Positions 14,463 through 29,291 are shown, numbered from the stretch's first letter. The stretch is DNA of 64,000 nucleotides from Piromyces finnis (GCA_002104945.1 MCFH01000011.1:257501-321500); one strand, 5' to 3'. Notes: generated from the letters alone by a model not told the origin. Translations and numbers: made by a program.

Positions 14463-14920
14463 CATATTGTTCCTGTTTCTGGATCGACCTACTGTTATAT
14501 CACTACAATAGCAATTTTAAATTGGGTTAGGTTATATAATTTTAAATATTAATCAAAAATTCTAATTTAATATCATGATAATGATACTCATCTTACCAAC
14601 TTGAAAGAGTCAAATATACATGGTACATTTCAAATTAGAAGGTTAATAATATGTAGTTACACAAGCAAGCAAGACAAAAATACAAGTAACATTCCTTTTT
14701 CATAATTAGTGGTAAATTGTAATAGTCAAAATATAATATAGGAACATATGTAGTTATGTAGTAAAGTCATATTATTAATGAATCTAATATGATTTCTGGT
14801 TACGTTTATGGACTAAGCGATTAAGAGCTTCTAGACTTAAGATTTGGTATGACAGACTAACAGTGGAAAATAGTCAGCATTTCTTTCAGAACCACTATTA
14901 AGATTATTCTAATAAATAAT
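14461..14920. other. non-coding island, candidate structured RNA
   Basis: Base composition shifts abruptly at 14461 and returns to A/T background near 14920. Stops occur in all frames, so it is not a protein gene. On the minus strand, AGGTCGATCC at 14490-14481 resembles a Pol III B box. The motif ATGTAGTTA occurs twice (near 14652 and 14749). No class of RNA could be assigned; RNase P or MRP RNA, SRP RNA and U3 were considered without a match to their invariant motifs. It could also be a decayed element. Confidence 0.3.
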
Positions 14921-15920
14921 GTACTTGATAGTCAATAAATCTATATATAAATAGTAATTTCTATGATATTTTAATAATAATAATAATAATAATTGAATAT
15001 TTAATTATTAATTTTGGTTAAAAAAAACACAAAAAATATTTAATTTCAGTATTAAATATTATTTTATTTGATCCTTTATAATCATTGCATTTTTAATTAT
15101 ATGTTATTTTTTTTATATTATAATAATCTTTAATTTCATTTTTTTACATTATAATTTTACTATTTTACTTATAATTTAGTTATAAATAAAGGTTAACTAA
15201 TAATTCAAATTATATAAGAGACATTTTTATTGATTATTATTTTATGTTTTCATGTCATAAAGATTTTATATAAATATATATGTAAAGAAGAGAATTTGGC
15301 TCAAGTTAAAAGTTTATATTCCTAAATTATAAGAGAATATCATACATTATTTAATTATAAAATAATTTATGAAAATTGAAGATTTATAATAAATATTTAT
15401 ATAGTTATTTAAATTATTTTTAAAATTACATGAAGGTTTATAATTTAATAATTAATAGTGTTAAGCAATAAATTTCATAAAAAAAAGTTACATTAGTGAA
15501 ATTTTATTTATAATAACTTTTATTAATGGAAATAGAAATAAAAAAAAAAATTATAATAGTATTTAAAATTTTTTTGTGTTAATAATTTTCAAAATTCAAT
15601 AATAATTTTTAAATAGAATTAAACTAAGAAATAGTAAAAAAAATTATAAAGATTAATGTTACACTAAATTTCAATATATTTGATATTTGATATACGAAAT
15701 TAAATTTATTAAAAAGGTTAAACCTATATTTTTTTATTTTATTTTTTTTTTTTCAAAAAATTACCTATTAAATTTAAAATAAATTAATAAATTTTATATA
15801 TTCGTTTTACTTTTAATTTAATTTATTTTAATTTAAATACTTTTAAAAGTCATATAATATAAATTAATATTTCGTTTTTATTTTAGTCGTTTTTTTTCTT
15901 CTTTTTATCATTATAAAAAA

Positions 15921-16604
15921 ATGCCAATTCGTATAAAATTATCATTTGAACCACCTTTCCCTCCAATTCGCTGTATATATGCTGTTAAAGCAAAAGAAGT
16001 TTATATTAAAAATTTAAAAGAAAATATTATACACGATATTCTTAGTCAATCATATTTAACAAAAAAAAACGTTGAAAGGATCAATATCTCTTCAGTAAAA
16101 TTATCATTAGATGGATTCGAACTTGTTGATACTGAATTAGCAAAAGACATTATTCGAAATGATGATTTAATTAGGTAAATATATATATATATATAAATAG
16201 CAATAATTAAATAAAATTTTTAGCTTTCGTAAAAATACTTAATATGTTTAAAATAATGCAATAATGCATATAGTAAATATTTAAATTTAAGCAGAGTTTA
16301 TGAACAATCTAATATATATATTTTATTATTAAAATATGTTTTTTTTTTTGATTAATAGTGTAGAATATATCGATGAACACGAAGTTGAAATGATAAACAG
16401 AAAAAGAAAAAGAATTTTAAGGGGTAATTATTTTTATACACTTATTATAATGTAATTAATATATATATGTATTAATGTATTTCTTTCTAAACTATATATA
16501 TCATCATATATTGATAAGATTTATCTTCAAAAAGAAGAAAATTAGTAAAATTGAAACAAAGTGATGAAGAATATAGTAGTAATTCATCTTCAAGTGATAG
16601 TGAT

Positions 16605-16657
<53 letters not shown>

Positions 16658-16661
16658 CAGC

Positions 16662-16708
<47 letters not shown>

Positions 16709-18091
16709 CAGCAGTAGTAGTAGTAGTAGCAGCTCTAGTGATTCTAGTGATAGTGAAAGTTCAAATAGTGAGTCTGACAATAATAAAGGAAAAAATTTAA
16801 ATCAAAAGAAAAATAATAAAAAAAACAATCAATCAAGCCACCATGTTAAACCAGATTCAAACACATCTGAACCAGAAGTATATTCGATCAAAAAGAACGA
16901 AAATAAAAATAAAAACTTTAATATTGCTCCACCATTATCTTTAGGAGTTCACAAGAAAAAAGTTGTTAGAGGAATGAGAAATGTAAAGAGTTCACATGTA
17001 TATTTTGATGAGGGAGAAGAAAATAAATTGGAAGAAAAATCTGACAAAACAAATGTATCTTATCTTTTAATTTTCTGATTATTTAAAAATACTAAAATTT
17101 ATTTTTTTATCAATTTTACTTATATCGAAAGTTTTATTAAGAAGTAACAAAATTAAATTTTATTAATTATATGAATATATATATATATATATAAAGGAAA
17201 ATAATATTAATGAACCACAAATGATAGTTACTTATGCAGATTTACATGATACACCTCAACAGATAGAAAAAACTCAAGAATCAAGGTCAAAAAGAAGAAG
17301 AAGAAGGAACAGAGCAAATAAAAATAAAAATAAGAATAATGATGTAGAAAATTCAAATTATGAAAATAATGACAATAAAGAATTAAAAAATAGCTCCTCC
17401 AATGTAGAAGATCCAAATCAAAACAATATAATTAATAATAACAACGACGATAATAGTAATATTAATAATAGTAATAGTAATAATAATACCAAAAACAATA
17501 CCAACAGCGCCAATAGCAACGCTAACCATAATGATATAAATTGTGACAATAATATAAATAAAAAACCGAACAGAGGAAAAAAGACAGTAGTTGATTATTC
17601 TCTTTTAGAACCTATTGGCGATAGTCTTAAAGAAGGTGAAATGATAGCATTTAAGGTAATATTTAATAATTTAATAATAATAATAATAATAATAAAAATT
17701 TAATCCTTATATAATTAATATAATCATTTATTAAAGACATTAGATATAAATTCTGAGTGGAGTCCAGAAATTTCAGATTATAAAGTAATATGATAATATT
17801 AATATTATTAAGTAAATATATTCAATAATTAATTTAATTTTAAAATAATGAATTAAATACAAGTAGGAAGCCACAGTTATAAATTATAATTCTCAAACAA
17901 AAGAAGCTACTTTAAAATTAGATAGCCAATTTATCTCACACAATAATGATACATACTCAGAAATGTTTAATAACAGTAAGAATCCAGAAAATGATGATAT
18001 TGAAGTGGAGGTAGAAAATATTGGTTTTGCTAATCAAGAAATATTTAAAATTAGTCTTGATGCATTAATAGATGCTAAGAAAATAAATTAA
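15921..18091 (+). CDS. COIL: coilin-like Cajal body protein
   Basis: Coilin scaffolds Cajal bodies, nuclear sites of snRNP maturation. Six exons: 15921-16174, 16359-16423, 16519-17054, 17197-17655, 17737-17784 and 17867-18091, giving 528 residues. The N-terminal ubiquitin-like coilin domain covers about residues 1-100 (IRIKLSFEPPFPPIRCIYAV, later LSLDGFELVD and NDDLI). A basic segment (INRKRKRILR, SSKRRK) follows, then a run of about 45 serines (about residues 125-185), a Lys/Asn-rich linker and a second basic cluster (RSKRRRRRNRANK). The C-terminus is the atypical Tudor domain: DYSLLEPIGDSLKEGEMIAF, then SPEISDYKEATVINYN, matching animal and plant coilin. No RG box is obvious. Assignment rests on having both ends of the family in the right order. 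Confidence 0.85.
16610..16735 (+). repeat. AGT/AGC serine-coding trinucleotide tract
   Basis: About 125 bases of AGT repeats broken by AGC codons inside coilin exon 3. It encodes an uninterrupted serine run. The mixed codons suggest selection for serine or an older expansion. Confidence 0.9.
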
Positions 18092-18507
18092 ATTTTCTAA
18101 AATATTTATTTATTATTTTTAAAATTTCAACATTTATATTCCAGATATTATTATAAGTATTTTATTTAGTAAATTTAATTTTTAATTTATATTATATATA
18201 TGCGTATCTAAATTATTATGAATGTATGAATTAACAAATTAAAATAAATATCAATAAGTTAGTTAATTAATAAATAAATAGTTAAATAAATAAATAGATA
18301 AATAAATTAATAAATAAATTAACAAGTAAATGAAATAAAATATATATATAACATAAACGTCTAATAAAATATGCAAACATTATATAATAAAAAACGATAT
18401 GTATATTTATGTTTGTATATAATATCTATAAATAGTAGAATTTGAGAAAATGAGAAAAGAAATATCTATTGAAGTATTTCCTGAAATTATTGTATGTTAA
18501 ATTTGAT
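18092..18507. other. convergent intergenic region
   Basis: About 400 bp between the 3' ends of coilin (plus) and the SET-domain gene (minus), with AAAT-rich stretches near 18270-18330. Nothing else is seen. Confidence 0.6.
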
Positions 18508-20413
18508 TTAACTTTTTCTTTTAAAAAAGATCATAGCTTTTTCTTTGACTTCATTATTTAACCTCAATCCAGATAAATTAAAGACTTTTTCATTTTCTAA
18601 TTTTGTATTTTCTGCTTCTTTTAATAATCTTAATAATCTACTTTGAGATTCTGATTCTACATTCTTTGAGGAGGAATTGTTTACATATGAAAATAATGAA
18701 TCAGATCTTCTTATGTTATTAATAATAGGTTCTGTGTCATTTTCTTTAATAATAATAACATTATTTGAATTTGAATTTAATGAATGCTTATTATTAGGGC
18801 TATTTATTATGATAATTTCTTCATTGTTATTTTTATCATCCTTTATATTACTACTTTTTTTTGTAAGTTTCGCTCTTTTATTTTTATGAGATTTATTATT
18901 TATTTTATCAATTTTATTAGAAGTGGTAATATTGTCGTTGATAAATTCACTATTACTATTAAATTGTTTTTCTTTTTTGACTTTTTCACTAATTACTTTA
19001 TTTTCAATGGTATTATTTATTTCTATTACAATATTATCTGAATTTTCTTTGATACATATTAAATCTTTTTTACCAATGTCTATTTCTTTGGTATTTTCTT
19101 CTATTATTAAGTTGTTCTTATTAATATTGTTTTTGTTTATTAAAACCCTCTTTTTATTATTTGAATAATCATTTGAAAAACTTATGTAAGAATTAAGTTT
19201 TTTGTCATTTTGTCCTTTGGGGTTATTTTTATTTATATTATTAGAATATTCTTTTTGTATGCTAATAATGTCATTATTTTTTTTTGTTTCCCCTCTTATA
19301 TTCTCTTCATTTTTATGTTCATTATCATTTTTAGTACCTTTTTTATTAGCTTCAATTTCTTCATTATTGTTATCTTTTTTACAAATTCCAATATTTTCAT
19401 TTATATCATTCTTTCTAGTTATATAAGTATAAATTTTTTCATTATTTTTATCTTTCTTATTTTTGCTTGCATTAATTTTTACATACATACTATCTTTTTT
19501 GGTAGTATCTATTTCCTCGTTACTATTATCCGTATCCATATATATTTTTTTTAATATTGTAGAGGTTCCAATTTTAATATTTTCATCTTCATTAATTACT
19601 ATATCATTTTCGTCATTTTTATTTATATTATTATTAATACTATTCTCAATATCATTATTTTCATTGATAATTGAGTAACTTTTTAATAGTGTGATATTTT
19701 CATTTTGATAGTTTTCATTTTTATTTATAATTTTATTATTCTGGTTGTTGTCGTTTTTTTTATTTATGTTTTCATTAACAATATAATTTATATTTTCTAA
19801 ATTTCTTTTTGATGTTTTTTTCTCTCTCATTTCATTTTTATTTTTTGTATTCTTATATTTATTAAATATTATATTGTCTTTTTCGTTTATAGCTTCTTTT
19901 TTGTTTTCATCTATTTTATTTTTGTACCCAATTAAGTTTTCGTTAATATTATTTTTATTTATATTTTTTTCACTTATACTGTTATTCATATCTTCTGGTT
20001 GACTTTCTGAATATTTATTTCCATTTATTGCATCATTAGTATAATTCAAACTATTTTTTAAAGTACTCACTCCAATCTTATTATTTAAATTTTTATTATT
20101 GGAACTTTCATTAAAATATTTTTCGTTTATGATATTATCAATGTTTTTATTTAAATCACTTTTTATTTCATTTGAATTATTATTTTTATTTTCAGTATTT
20201 TTATTTAACTTATCTTTTAATTGATTCGGTTTTTTTTTTAGAACTCCTTTTCTTAATACCATACCATCTTCTTTATTGTTTGCACTTTCATTATTAAAAT
20301 TCTTATTTAAATTTTCTTCATTTACAATGTTATTAATAATTTCATTTCGATTATTATCGTTTTGAATATTTTTATTTGAATTTTCTTCTAGTTGCTTTTG
20401 ATGACTTTTTATT

Positions 20414-20478
<65 letters not shown>

Positions 20479-23400
20479 ATTATCATTTGTACTATCCTTT
20501 ACTTGTTTTGAATGATATCTTATAGTTTTCTCTCTTAATATTCTTTTATTTTTATTATTCGTATTTTCATTAAAATGATTTTCATTTACATCGTTATCCT
20601 TTAATTGTTCTACATCTATTTTATTATTTTTATTCTGGGTATTTTTATTTAATTTATCGGATTGATCTGAACTCTTTCTTAATACAATTTCATCTTTATT
20701 ATTTTTATTTTCATCATTGAAATTATCATTAATTTTTTTTACATTTATAGTGTTATTATTAATAATTTCATTTATTATATTCTCATTCTGGTTATTTTGA
20801 CTTATACTATCTTCTGCTTGACTTGGATAATCTTTTTCAGTTAATCTTATATCGTTTCTAGTATTTATAAATTCCTTATTTATAATTCCATTCTTGAAAT
20901 CCTTATTAATTTCTTTTTCACTTATATTATTATTAACACTTTCTTTTATAATATTATTATTCTGGGTATTTTCATTTAAATTACTTTTTATCTGTTTCGA
21001 GTGATTTTTAATTTCATTTATTGCATTATTAACATTCTCATTTTCTTTATTTCTTTTTCGAGCTTTTTTGTTTGATTTATTTAATTGATTTAAATTCTCT
21101 TCTAAAGTTCTTTTTCTTAATGACATACTATATTCGTTGTTTATATTTTCATTAATAAAGTTTCCATTAAAATCTTCATCATTTATAATTTTATTAATGT
21201 TTTTATTTTGAGTATTTTCAATATGAACATTTTCACTCTGAATATTTTCATTAATTATATTTTCATTTTGAATATTATCTTCTAGCTGCTCTGGATAATC
21301 TTTTATTTCATTTTTATTATTATTGATAATATTTTTATTTTCCTTATTTTTTTTTCGAGCATTTTTACTTAAATTATTTTTCAATTTATTTAAATATTTT
21401 TTTAAAATTCTTCTTCTTCTTAATACCATACCATTATTTGTAATTTCATTATTTGATCTTTCATTAAGATTTTTTTCGTCCATTATGATATTATTAATAT
21501 CTTTACTTTTAATGTTTTCATTTATTATATCTTTATTTTGAATATTCTCAACTGAATTATCTCTTAGTTTCTTTGGATGCTTTTCTATTTCATTTATAGA
21601 ATTATTCTCAGCATTTTTATTTGATTTATTTAATTGATTTAAATTCTTTTTTAAAGTTCTTTTTCTTAATTCCATGCCATCTCCATTATTTGTATTTTCA
21701 TTTTTGGAGTTTTCATTAAAACCTTCTTTATTTACCATGTTAATAATATTTTCATTTTGGTTGTCTTCACTATGAATATTTTTGTTTTGATTCTTTTCAT
21801 TTTGATCGTTTTGAGTATTTTCATTTAAATTATCTTTTAGCTTTCCTGAATAATTTTTTATTTCATCCGTAGTATTATTATTAATATTTTCATCTTCTTT
21901 ATTATTTCTCCGAGCTTTTTTGTTTGGTTTATTTAATTGATTTAAATTCCTTTTTAAAGTCCTTTTTCTTAATACCATACCATACTCATTATTTATATTT
22001 TCATTATTAAAACTTTCATAAAAATTTTCTTCATTTACTAAACTATTAATATTTTGGTTTTTGATATTTTCAATTTGAATGCTTTCATTTCCAATATTAT
22101 TTTCTACTTGTTTTGAGTGATTTTTTACTTCATTTATATTATTATTGTTATTATTATTAATATTTTCATCTGCATTTTTTTTTTGAACATTTTTATTTAA
22201 TTTATTTTTTTGTTGATCTGAATGATTCTTTAATACTCTTCTTCTCAAGATCATACCATTTTCATTCTTTGTGTCTTTATTATTAGAGTTTTCATTAAAA
22301 AATTTTCCATTTATCACATTATTATTAGTATTTTTATTTTGGATGTCTTTTTTTATTATATTATCATTTTGAATAATTTTATTTTTATAGTTTTCATTCT
22401 GAGCGTTATTATTTTGGATATCCTTATTATGGATACTTTCATTTATTATATTATTAGTTTGAATATTTTCATTTTGATCGTTTTCATTTGAACCATCTTT
22501 TAACTGTTCTAAACGATTTTTTATTTTATTCATATTCATATTATTATTATTATTATAATTATTATTTTCATTTTTTTTATTGTTTCTTTTAGAATTTTTA
22601 TTTGTTTTGTTTAATTGATTAAATTTTTTTTTATAAATTCTTTTTCTTAATACCATATCATATTCATTATTTGCATTTTCATTAACATTATCTTTATTTA
22701 CTGTATTATTAATATTTTCATTTTGGGTACTTTCATTTTGGACATTATCTTCTAGCTGTTCTGGGTGACTTTTTATTTTATTAGTAGTATTAATATTTTC
22801 ATCTTCATTCTTTTTTTGAACATTATTATTTAATTTATTTTTTAATTGATCTGAATGCTTTTTTAAAGTTCTTCTTCTTAATACCATACCATATTCATTA
22901 TTTGTATTTTCATTGTTAGAATCTTCATTAAAACTTTCTTCATTTATTATTTTATTGTTAATGCTTTTATTTATTATACTCTCATTTTGTACATTCTTAT
23001 TTTTTTCATTCTCAATTTTGCTATTTTCATTTTGGGTACTTTCATTTTGGGCATTATCTTTTAGACGTTTTTGATGATTTTTTATTTCATTTGTGGTGTT
23101 AATATTTTCATCAGCATTTTTTTTTTGAATATTTTTATTTAATTTATTTCTTGATTGATTTGAATGCTTTTTTAAAGTTCTTTTTCTTAATACCATACCA
23201 TCTTCACTATTTGTATTTTCATTGCTAGAATCTTCATTAAAATTCTCTTCATTTACTATGTTATTAATATTTTCATTTCGATCATTCTCATTTTGTACAT
23301 TCTCAATTTTGTTATTTTCATTTTGGGTACTTATATTTTTGATACTATCTTCTTGCTGCTTTGAATGATTTTTTATTTCATTTGTAGTATTATCATTAAA

Positions 23401-26400
23401 TTCATTTTCTTTATTTTTTTTTTGAACATTTTTTTTTGGTTTGTTAAATTGATTTAAATTATTTTTTAAAGTTCTTTTTCTTAATACCATACCATCTTCA
23501 CTATTTGTATTTTCATTGCTAGAATCTTCATTAAAATTCTCTTCATTTACTATGTTATTAATATTTTCATTTCGATCATTCTCATTTTGTACATTCTCAA
23601 TTTTGTTATTTTCATTTTGGGTACTTATATTTTTGATACTATCTTCTTGCTGTTCTGAATGATTTTTTATTTCATTTGTAGTATTATCATTAATATTTTT
23701 ATATGCATTTTTTTTTTGAATATTATTATTTAATTTATTTTTTAATTGATCTGAATGTTTTTTTAAAGTTCTTCTTCTTAATACCATACCATCTTCACTA
23801 TTTGTATTTTCATTGTTTGAATTTTCATTAAAATTTTCTTCATTTATTATTTTATTATTATTAATATTTTCATTTTGGGTATTTTCATTTTGGACATTAT
23901 CTTCTATATGTTCTTGATGATTTTTTATTTCATTAGTGGCGTTAATATTTTCATCTTCATTTTTTCTTTGAACATTTTTATTTAATTTCTTTTTTAATTG
24001 ATCTGAATGCTTTTTTAATGTTCTTTTTCTTAATACCATACCATCTCCATTATTTGTATTTTCATTGTTAGAATCTTCATTAAAACTTTCTTCATTTACT
24101 ATTTTATTATTAATATTTTCATTTTGAGCATTTTCATTTTGAGTATTTTCATTTTGGGCATTATTTTCTTGCTGCTTTGAATGATTTTTTATTTCATTTG
24201 TAGTATTATCATTAAATTCATTTTCTTTATTTTTTTTTTGAACATTTTTTTTTGGTTTGTTAAATTGATTTAAATTATTTTTTAAAGTTCTTTTTCTTAA
24301 TATCATACCATATTCATTATTTGTATTTTCATTGTTAGAATCTTCATTAAAATTCTCTTCATTTACTATGTTATTAATATTTTCATTTCGATCATTCTCA
24401 TTTTGTACATTCTCAATTTTATTATTTTCATTTTGGGTACTTATATTTTTGAAACTATCTTCTTGCTGTTCTGAATGATTTTTTATTTCATTTGTAGTAT
24501 TATCATTAATATTTTTATATGCATTTTTTTTTTGAATATTATTATTTAATCTATTTCTTAATTGATCTGAATGTTTTTTTAAAGTTCTTCTTCTTAATAC
24601 CATACCATATTCATTATTTGTATTTTCATTGTTAGAATCTTCATTAAAACTTTCTTCATTTACTATTTTATTGTTAATGCTTTTATTTATTATACTCTCA
24701 TTTTGTACATTCTTATTTTTTTCATTCTCAATTTTGCTATTTTCATTTTGGGTATTTTCGTTTTGGGTATTATCTTTTAGATGTTCTTGATGATTTTTTA
24801 TTTCATTTGTGGTGTTAATATTTTCATCTGAATTTTTTTTTTGAATATTATTATTTAATTTATTTCTTAATTGATCTGAATGTTTTTTTAAAGTTCTTCT
24901 TCTTAATACCATACCATATTCATTATTTGTATTTTCATTGTTAGAATCTTCATTAAAACTTTCTTCATTTATTATTTTATTGTTAATGCTTTTATTTATT
25001 ATACTCTCATCTTGTACATTCTTATTTTTTTCATTCTCAACTTTGTTATTTTCATTTTGGGTATTTTCGTTTTGGGTATTATTTTCTTGTTGATATGAAT
25101 GATTTTTTATTTCATTAGTATTATCATTTATATTTTTATTTTCATTTTTTTTTTGAACATTTTTATTTAATTTATTTTTTAATTGATCTGAATGCTTTTT
25201 TAAAGTTCTTTTTCTTAATACCATACTATCTTCACTATTTGTATTTTCATTGTTAGAATCTTCATTAAAACTTTTTTCATTTATTATTTTATTATTATTA
25301 ATATTTTCATTTTGGGTATTTTCATTTTGGACATTATCTTCTATATGTTCTTGATGATTTTTTATTTCATTAGTGGCGTTAATATTTTCATCTTCATTTT
25401 TTCTTTGAACATTTTTATTTAATTTCTTTTTTAATTGATCTGAATGCTTTTTTAATGTTCTTTTTCTTAATACCATACCATCTTCACTATTTATATTTTC
25501 ATTGTTAGAATCTTCATTAAAACTTTCTTCATTTATTATTTTATTATTATTAATATTTTCATTTTGAGCATTTTCATTTTGGGTATTATTTTTTAGATGT
25601 TCTTGATGATTCTTTATTTCATTTGTGGTGTTAATATTTTCATCTGAATTTTTTATTTGAACATTATTATTTAATTTATTTTTTAATTGATCTGAATGCT
25701 TTTTTAAAGTTCTTTTTCTTAATACCATACTATCTTCACTATTTGTATTTTCATTGTTAGAATCTTCATTAAAACTTTTTTCATTTATTATTTTATTATT
25801 ATTAATATTTTCATTTTGGGTATTTTCATTTTGGACATTATCTTCTATATGTTCTTGATGATTTTTTATTTCATTAGTGGCGTTAATATTTTCATCTTCA
25901 TTTTTTCTTTGAACATTTTTATTTAATTTCTTTTTTAATTGATCTGAATGCTTTTTTAATGTTCTTTTTCTTAATACCATACCATCTCCATTATTTGTAT
26001 TTTCATTGTTAGAATCTTGATTAAAACTTTCTTTATTTACTATTTTATTATTAATGTTTTCATTTGTTATATTTTCATTTTGAGTATTTTCGTTTTGGGT
26101 ATTATTTTCTTGTTGATATGAATGATTTTTTATTTCATTAGTATTATCATTTATATTTTTATTTTCATTTTTTTTTTGAACATTTTTATTTAATTTATTT
26201 TTTAATTGATCTGAATGCTTTTTTAAAGTTCTTTTTCTTAATACCATACTACCTTCACTATTTGTATTTTCATTGTTAGAATCTTCATTAAAACTTTTTT
26301 CATTTATTATTTTATTATTATTAATATTTTCATTTTGGGTATTTTCATTTTGGACATTATCTTCTATATGTTCTTGATGATTTTTTATTTCATTAGTGGC

Positions 26401-29245
26401 GTTAATATTTTCATCTTCATTTTTTCTTTGAACATTTTTATTTAATTTCTTTTTTAATTGATCTGAATGCTTTTTTAATGTTCTTTTTCTTAATACCATA
26501 CCATCTCCATTATTTGTATTTTCATTGTTAGAATCTTGATTAAAACTTTCTTCATTTACTATTTTATTATTAATGTTTTCATTTGTTATATTTTCATTTT
26601 GAGTATTTTCGTTTTGGGTATTATTTTCTTGTTGATATGAATGATTTTTTATTTCATTAGTATTATCATTTATATTTTTATTTTCATTTTTTTTTTGAAC
26701 ATTTTTATTTAATTTAGTTTTTAATTGATCTGAGTGCTTTTTTAAAGTTCTTCCTCTTAATACCATACCATCTTCACTATTTATATTTTCATTGTTAGAA
26801 TCTTCATTAAAACTTTCTTCATTTATTATTTTATTATTATTAATATTTTCATTTTGAGTATTTTCATTTTGGGCATTATTTTCTTGCTGCTTTGAATGAT
26901 TTTTTATTTCATTTGTAGTATTATCATTAAATTCATTTTCTTTATTTTTTTTTTGAACATTTTTATTTAATTTATTTTTTAATTGATTAAGATTTTTTTT
27001 TAAAGTCTTTCTTTTTAACACCATTCCATTTTCATTATTTATATTTTCATTATTTAGAATTTCACTATTTAAACTTTCATTAAAGCTTTCTTTCTTTATA
27101 TTGTTATTATTAATACCTTTATTTTGAGAATTCCGATCTAGAATATTTTTGCTTTTAATATTATCAGCTTTATTTGATTTACTTATTAATGATCTTTTTT
27201 TTAAATTTATACTTTTGTTTTCACAATCATTCGTTTTGCTTATACTATTTTCATTTTTTGATTGCTCTTCTATAGATTTCTTTTCAGATGACATATTGTT
27301 TTCTTTTTCAGAATTTTTATTTGCTGTTTTATATTTGTTATTTATTTCTTTAGAACTTTTATTTTCATCATTTATATTTTTTATATTTGAAGGAACTTTA
27401 GATTGTCTACTTGAGCTTTTACTGTTTTTTTTTTTTTTTATTTCATCAAAATCATCTACTTCATTATTATGTGTTAATATTTGATTTACTTTTTTATTAT
27501 TCTTGTTTAAACTATTATTATTATCGTTATTATCATTATCATTATTATCATTATCATTATTATCATTATCATTATTATCATTATCATTATTACTGATCTT
27601 TTGTGTTCTTTTCTTCCTTTTCTTCCTTTTTTCAGAGCAATCATTTATTTCTTTTGTCCTTCCTCTTTTTCCATTTTTATTTAAATTTTTTAATTTTTCA
27701 TGTTTATTATTTTCAGTTGTGCTATTATTATTAATATCCTTATTATTAACAATATCATCTAAACTGTCAATACTATTTGATTTTTCTTTTTCTTTTTTGA
27801 GTTTATTTATTAGTATATTATTGATATCCCCTTCTTGATTAATATTAGTGTTCTTTGGTTTCATCGGATGACTTTTTTCATTATCTTTTAATTTAATATT
27901 GTCTGAACTATTTTTTTTTTTAATCTTTGAGATATTTGAATAACCTTTACTATTTTCTTCAATTTGATTTTTATTATTGTCATTTTCTGACATTTTACTT
28001 AAGGGACCTTCTTTCGTAAAGGTATCAATAATTTTTGTATTTTCTTCGTTTGAATTAAATTCTTTATTTGTTTCTACATTACTATATTCATTTATTTCGT
28101 TTTTATTTAACATATTAATTTTATTATTGTTTGTTTTTTTTTCTTCCATATTATTTATAGGTTGATCCTTATTAACGATAGTAATTTCATTTTTATTACT
28201 TAATTTTTCATTAGCCAATTTTTCTTTTTTAATATCTCTATATCTTATTAATAATTCATTTAAAATTTTATAAAATTTTTTCTTTGTTTTTTCTGGTATT
28301 CCTTTATTATCACCAAAAAAAACATTATCATAACTGGAATCAAAATATTTATTTTTTCCATTATTCAAATTTTCATCATCAAATATAGTTAAATTTTCAA
28401 ATAAATCCAAATTTTTGTTGAAATCACTATTAAAAAATTCTAATAAAATATCAACTACCTCATCTCCAAAATTTCCACAAATATATTCATCATCTTCACT
28501 TAAATCAACGTCATTATATGGTTGTTCATTGGTATATTTAGTAGACTTTTTATTCTTAATTATAATATCATCCTTTTTATTTTCATCTTTATAGTTATTA
28601 TCAGAATTATATTTTTCTATTAATTTATTACTTTTATTTTTTTCTATTTTATTCAAAATATCTTGTTCTTTATTCTTAGTTATATTTTCTTCAATTGAAT
28701 CTAATTTCTCATTATTTTCTAAATCTTTTTTATCTTCATTTAAATCCTCTTTTTTTTTTAATTGATCATTTTCTCGGTTATCAGATAAATTATTTTGGTT
28801 AACATCATTATCTTTTTCTTTATTTGCATTTCCTTTTTTATAATTAAGCGAATTTGGATCTCCATCACTAAAATTATCAGCATAATTATTAAATGCGTCT
28901 GATCCCCATTTTGTTCTATCAATTTCTTTTCCATAATCAACAAATATTTCCTCTCCTGGCTTAATTTCTTTTATTGCTATACATAATACTTGATTAACTT
29001 TATTACCTTCTCTAAACTCAACATTATTGACAGAACTTTCATTCATAAAATGAAAAGGACAAAATATTTTTGGATTATTCCAGTATGGCTGACCATTTTC
29101 ATCTGTAGCATCTAGCACTGTTTTACGATAACGAATCTAAATTCAATATATAATATATTTGAATTATATTAAAATATTTATTAAATGAATATTAATAAAA
29201 CTAATCTTTATATTATAATATATTTTTTATAAATTATAAATTAAT

Positions 29246-29291
<46 letters not shown>

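Larger units (their letters stand above)
13690..15920. other. long intergenic region with a less A/T-rich island
   Basis: About 2.2 kb without a coding frame. It contains an ATT array (14364-14460) and, right after it, an island (about 14461-14920) with noticeably more G and C and no open frame, described separately. The part from 14950 to the coilin gene is ordinary A/T spacer. Confidence 0.6.

Noticed and set aside
14461-14920. Assignment of the island to RNase P, RNase MRP, U3 or SRP RNA
   Set aside because: The invariant motifs of those RNAs could not be found by eye, so only a neutral call was kept.
16487-16800. Poly-Leu and poly-Val/Ala frames over the coilin Ser tract
   Set aside because: Shadows of the AGT/AGC repeat; the sense frame joins coilin domains on both sides.
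18677-19678. Hydrophobic plus-strand frames that look like membrane proteins
   Set aside because: Antisense of the Asn/Lys-rich SET-domain exon, where AAT and AAA codons read as Ile and Phe.
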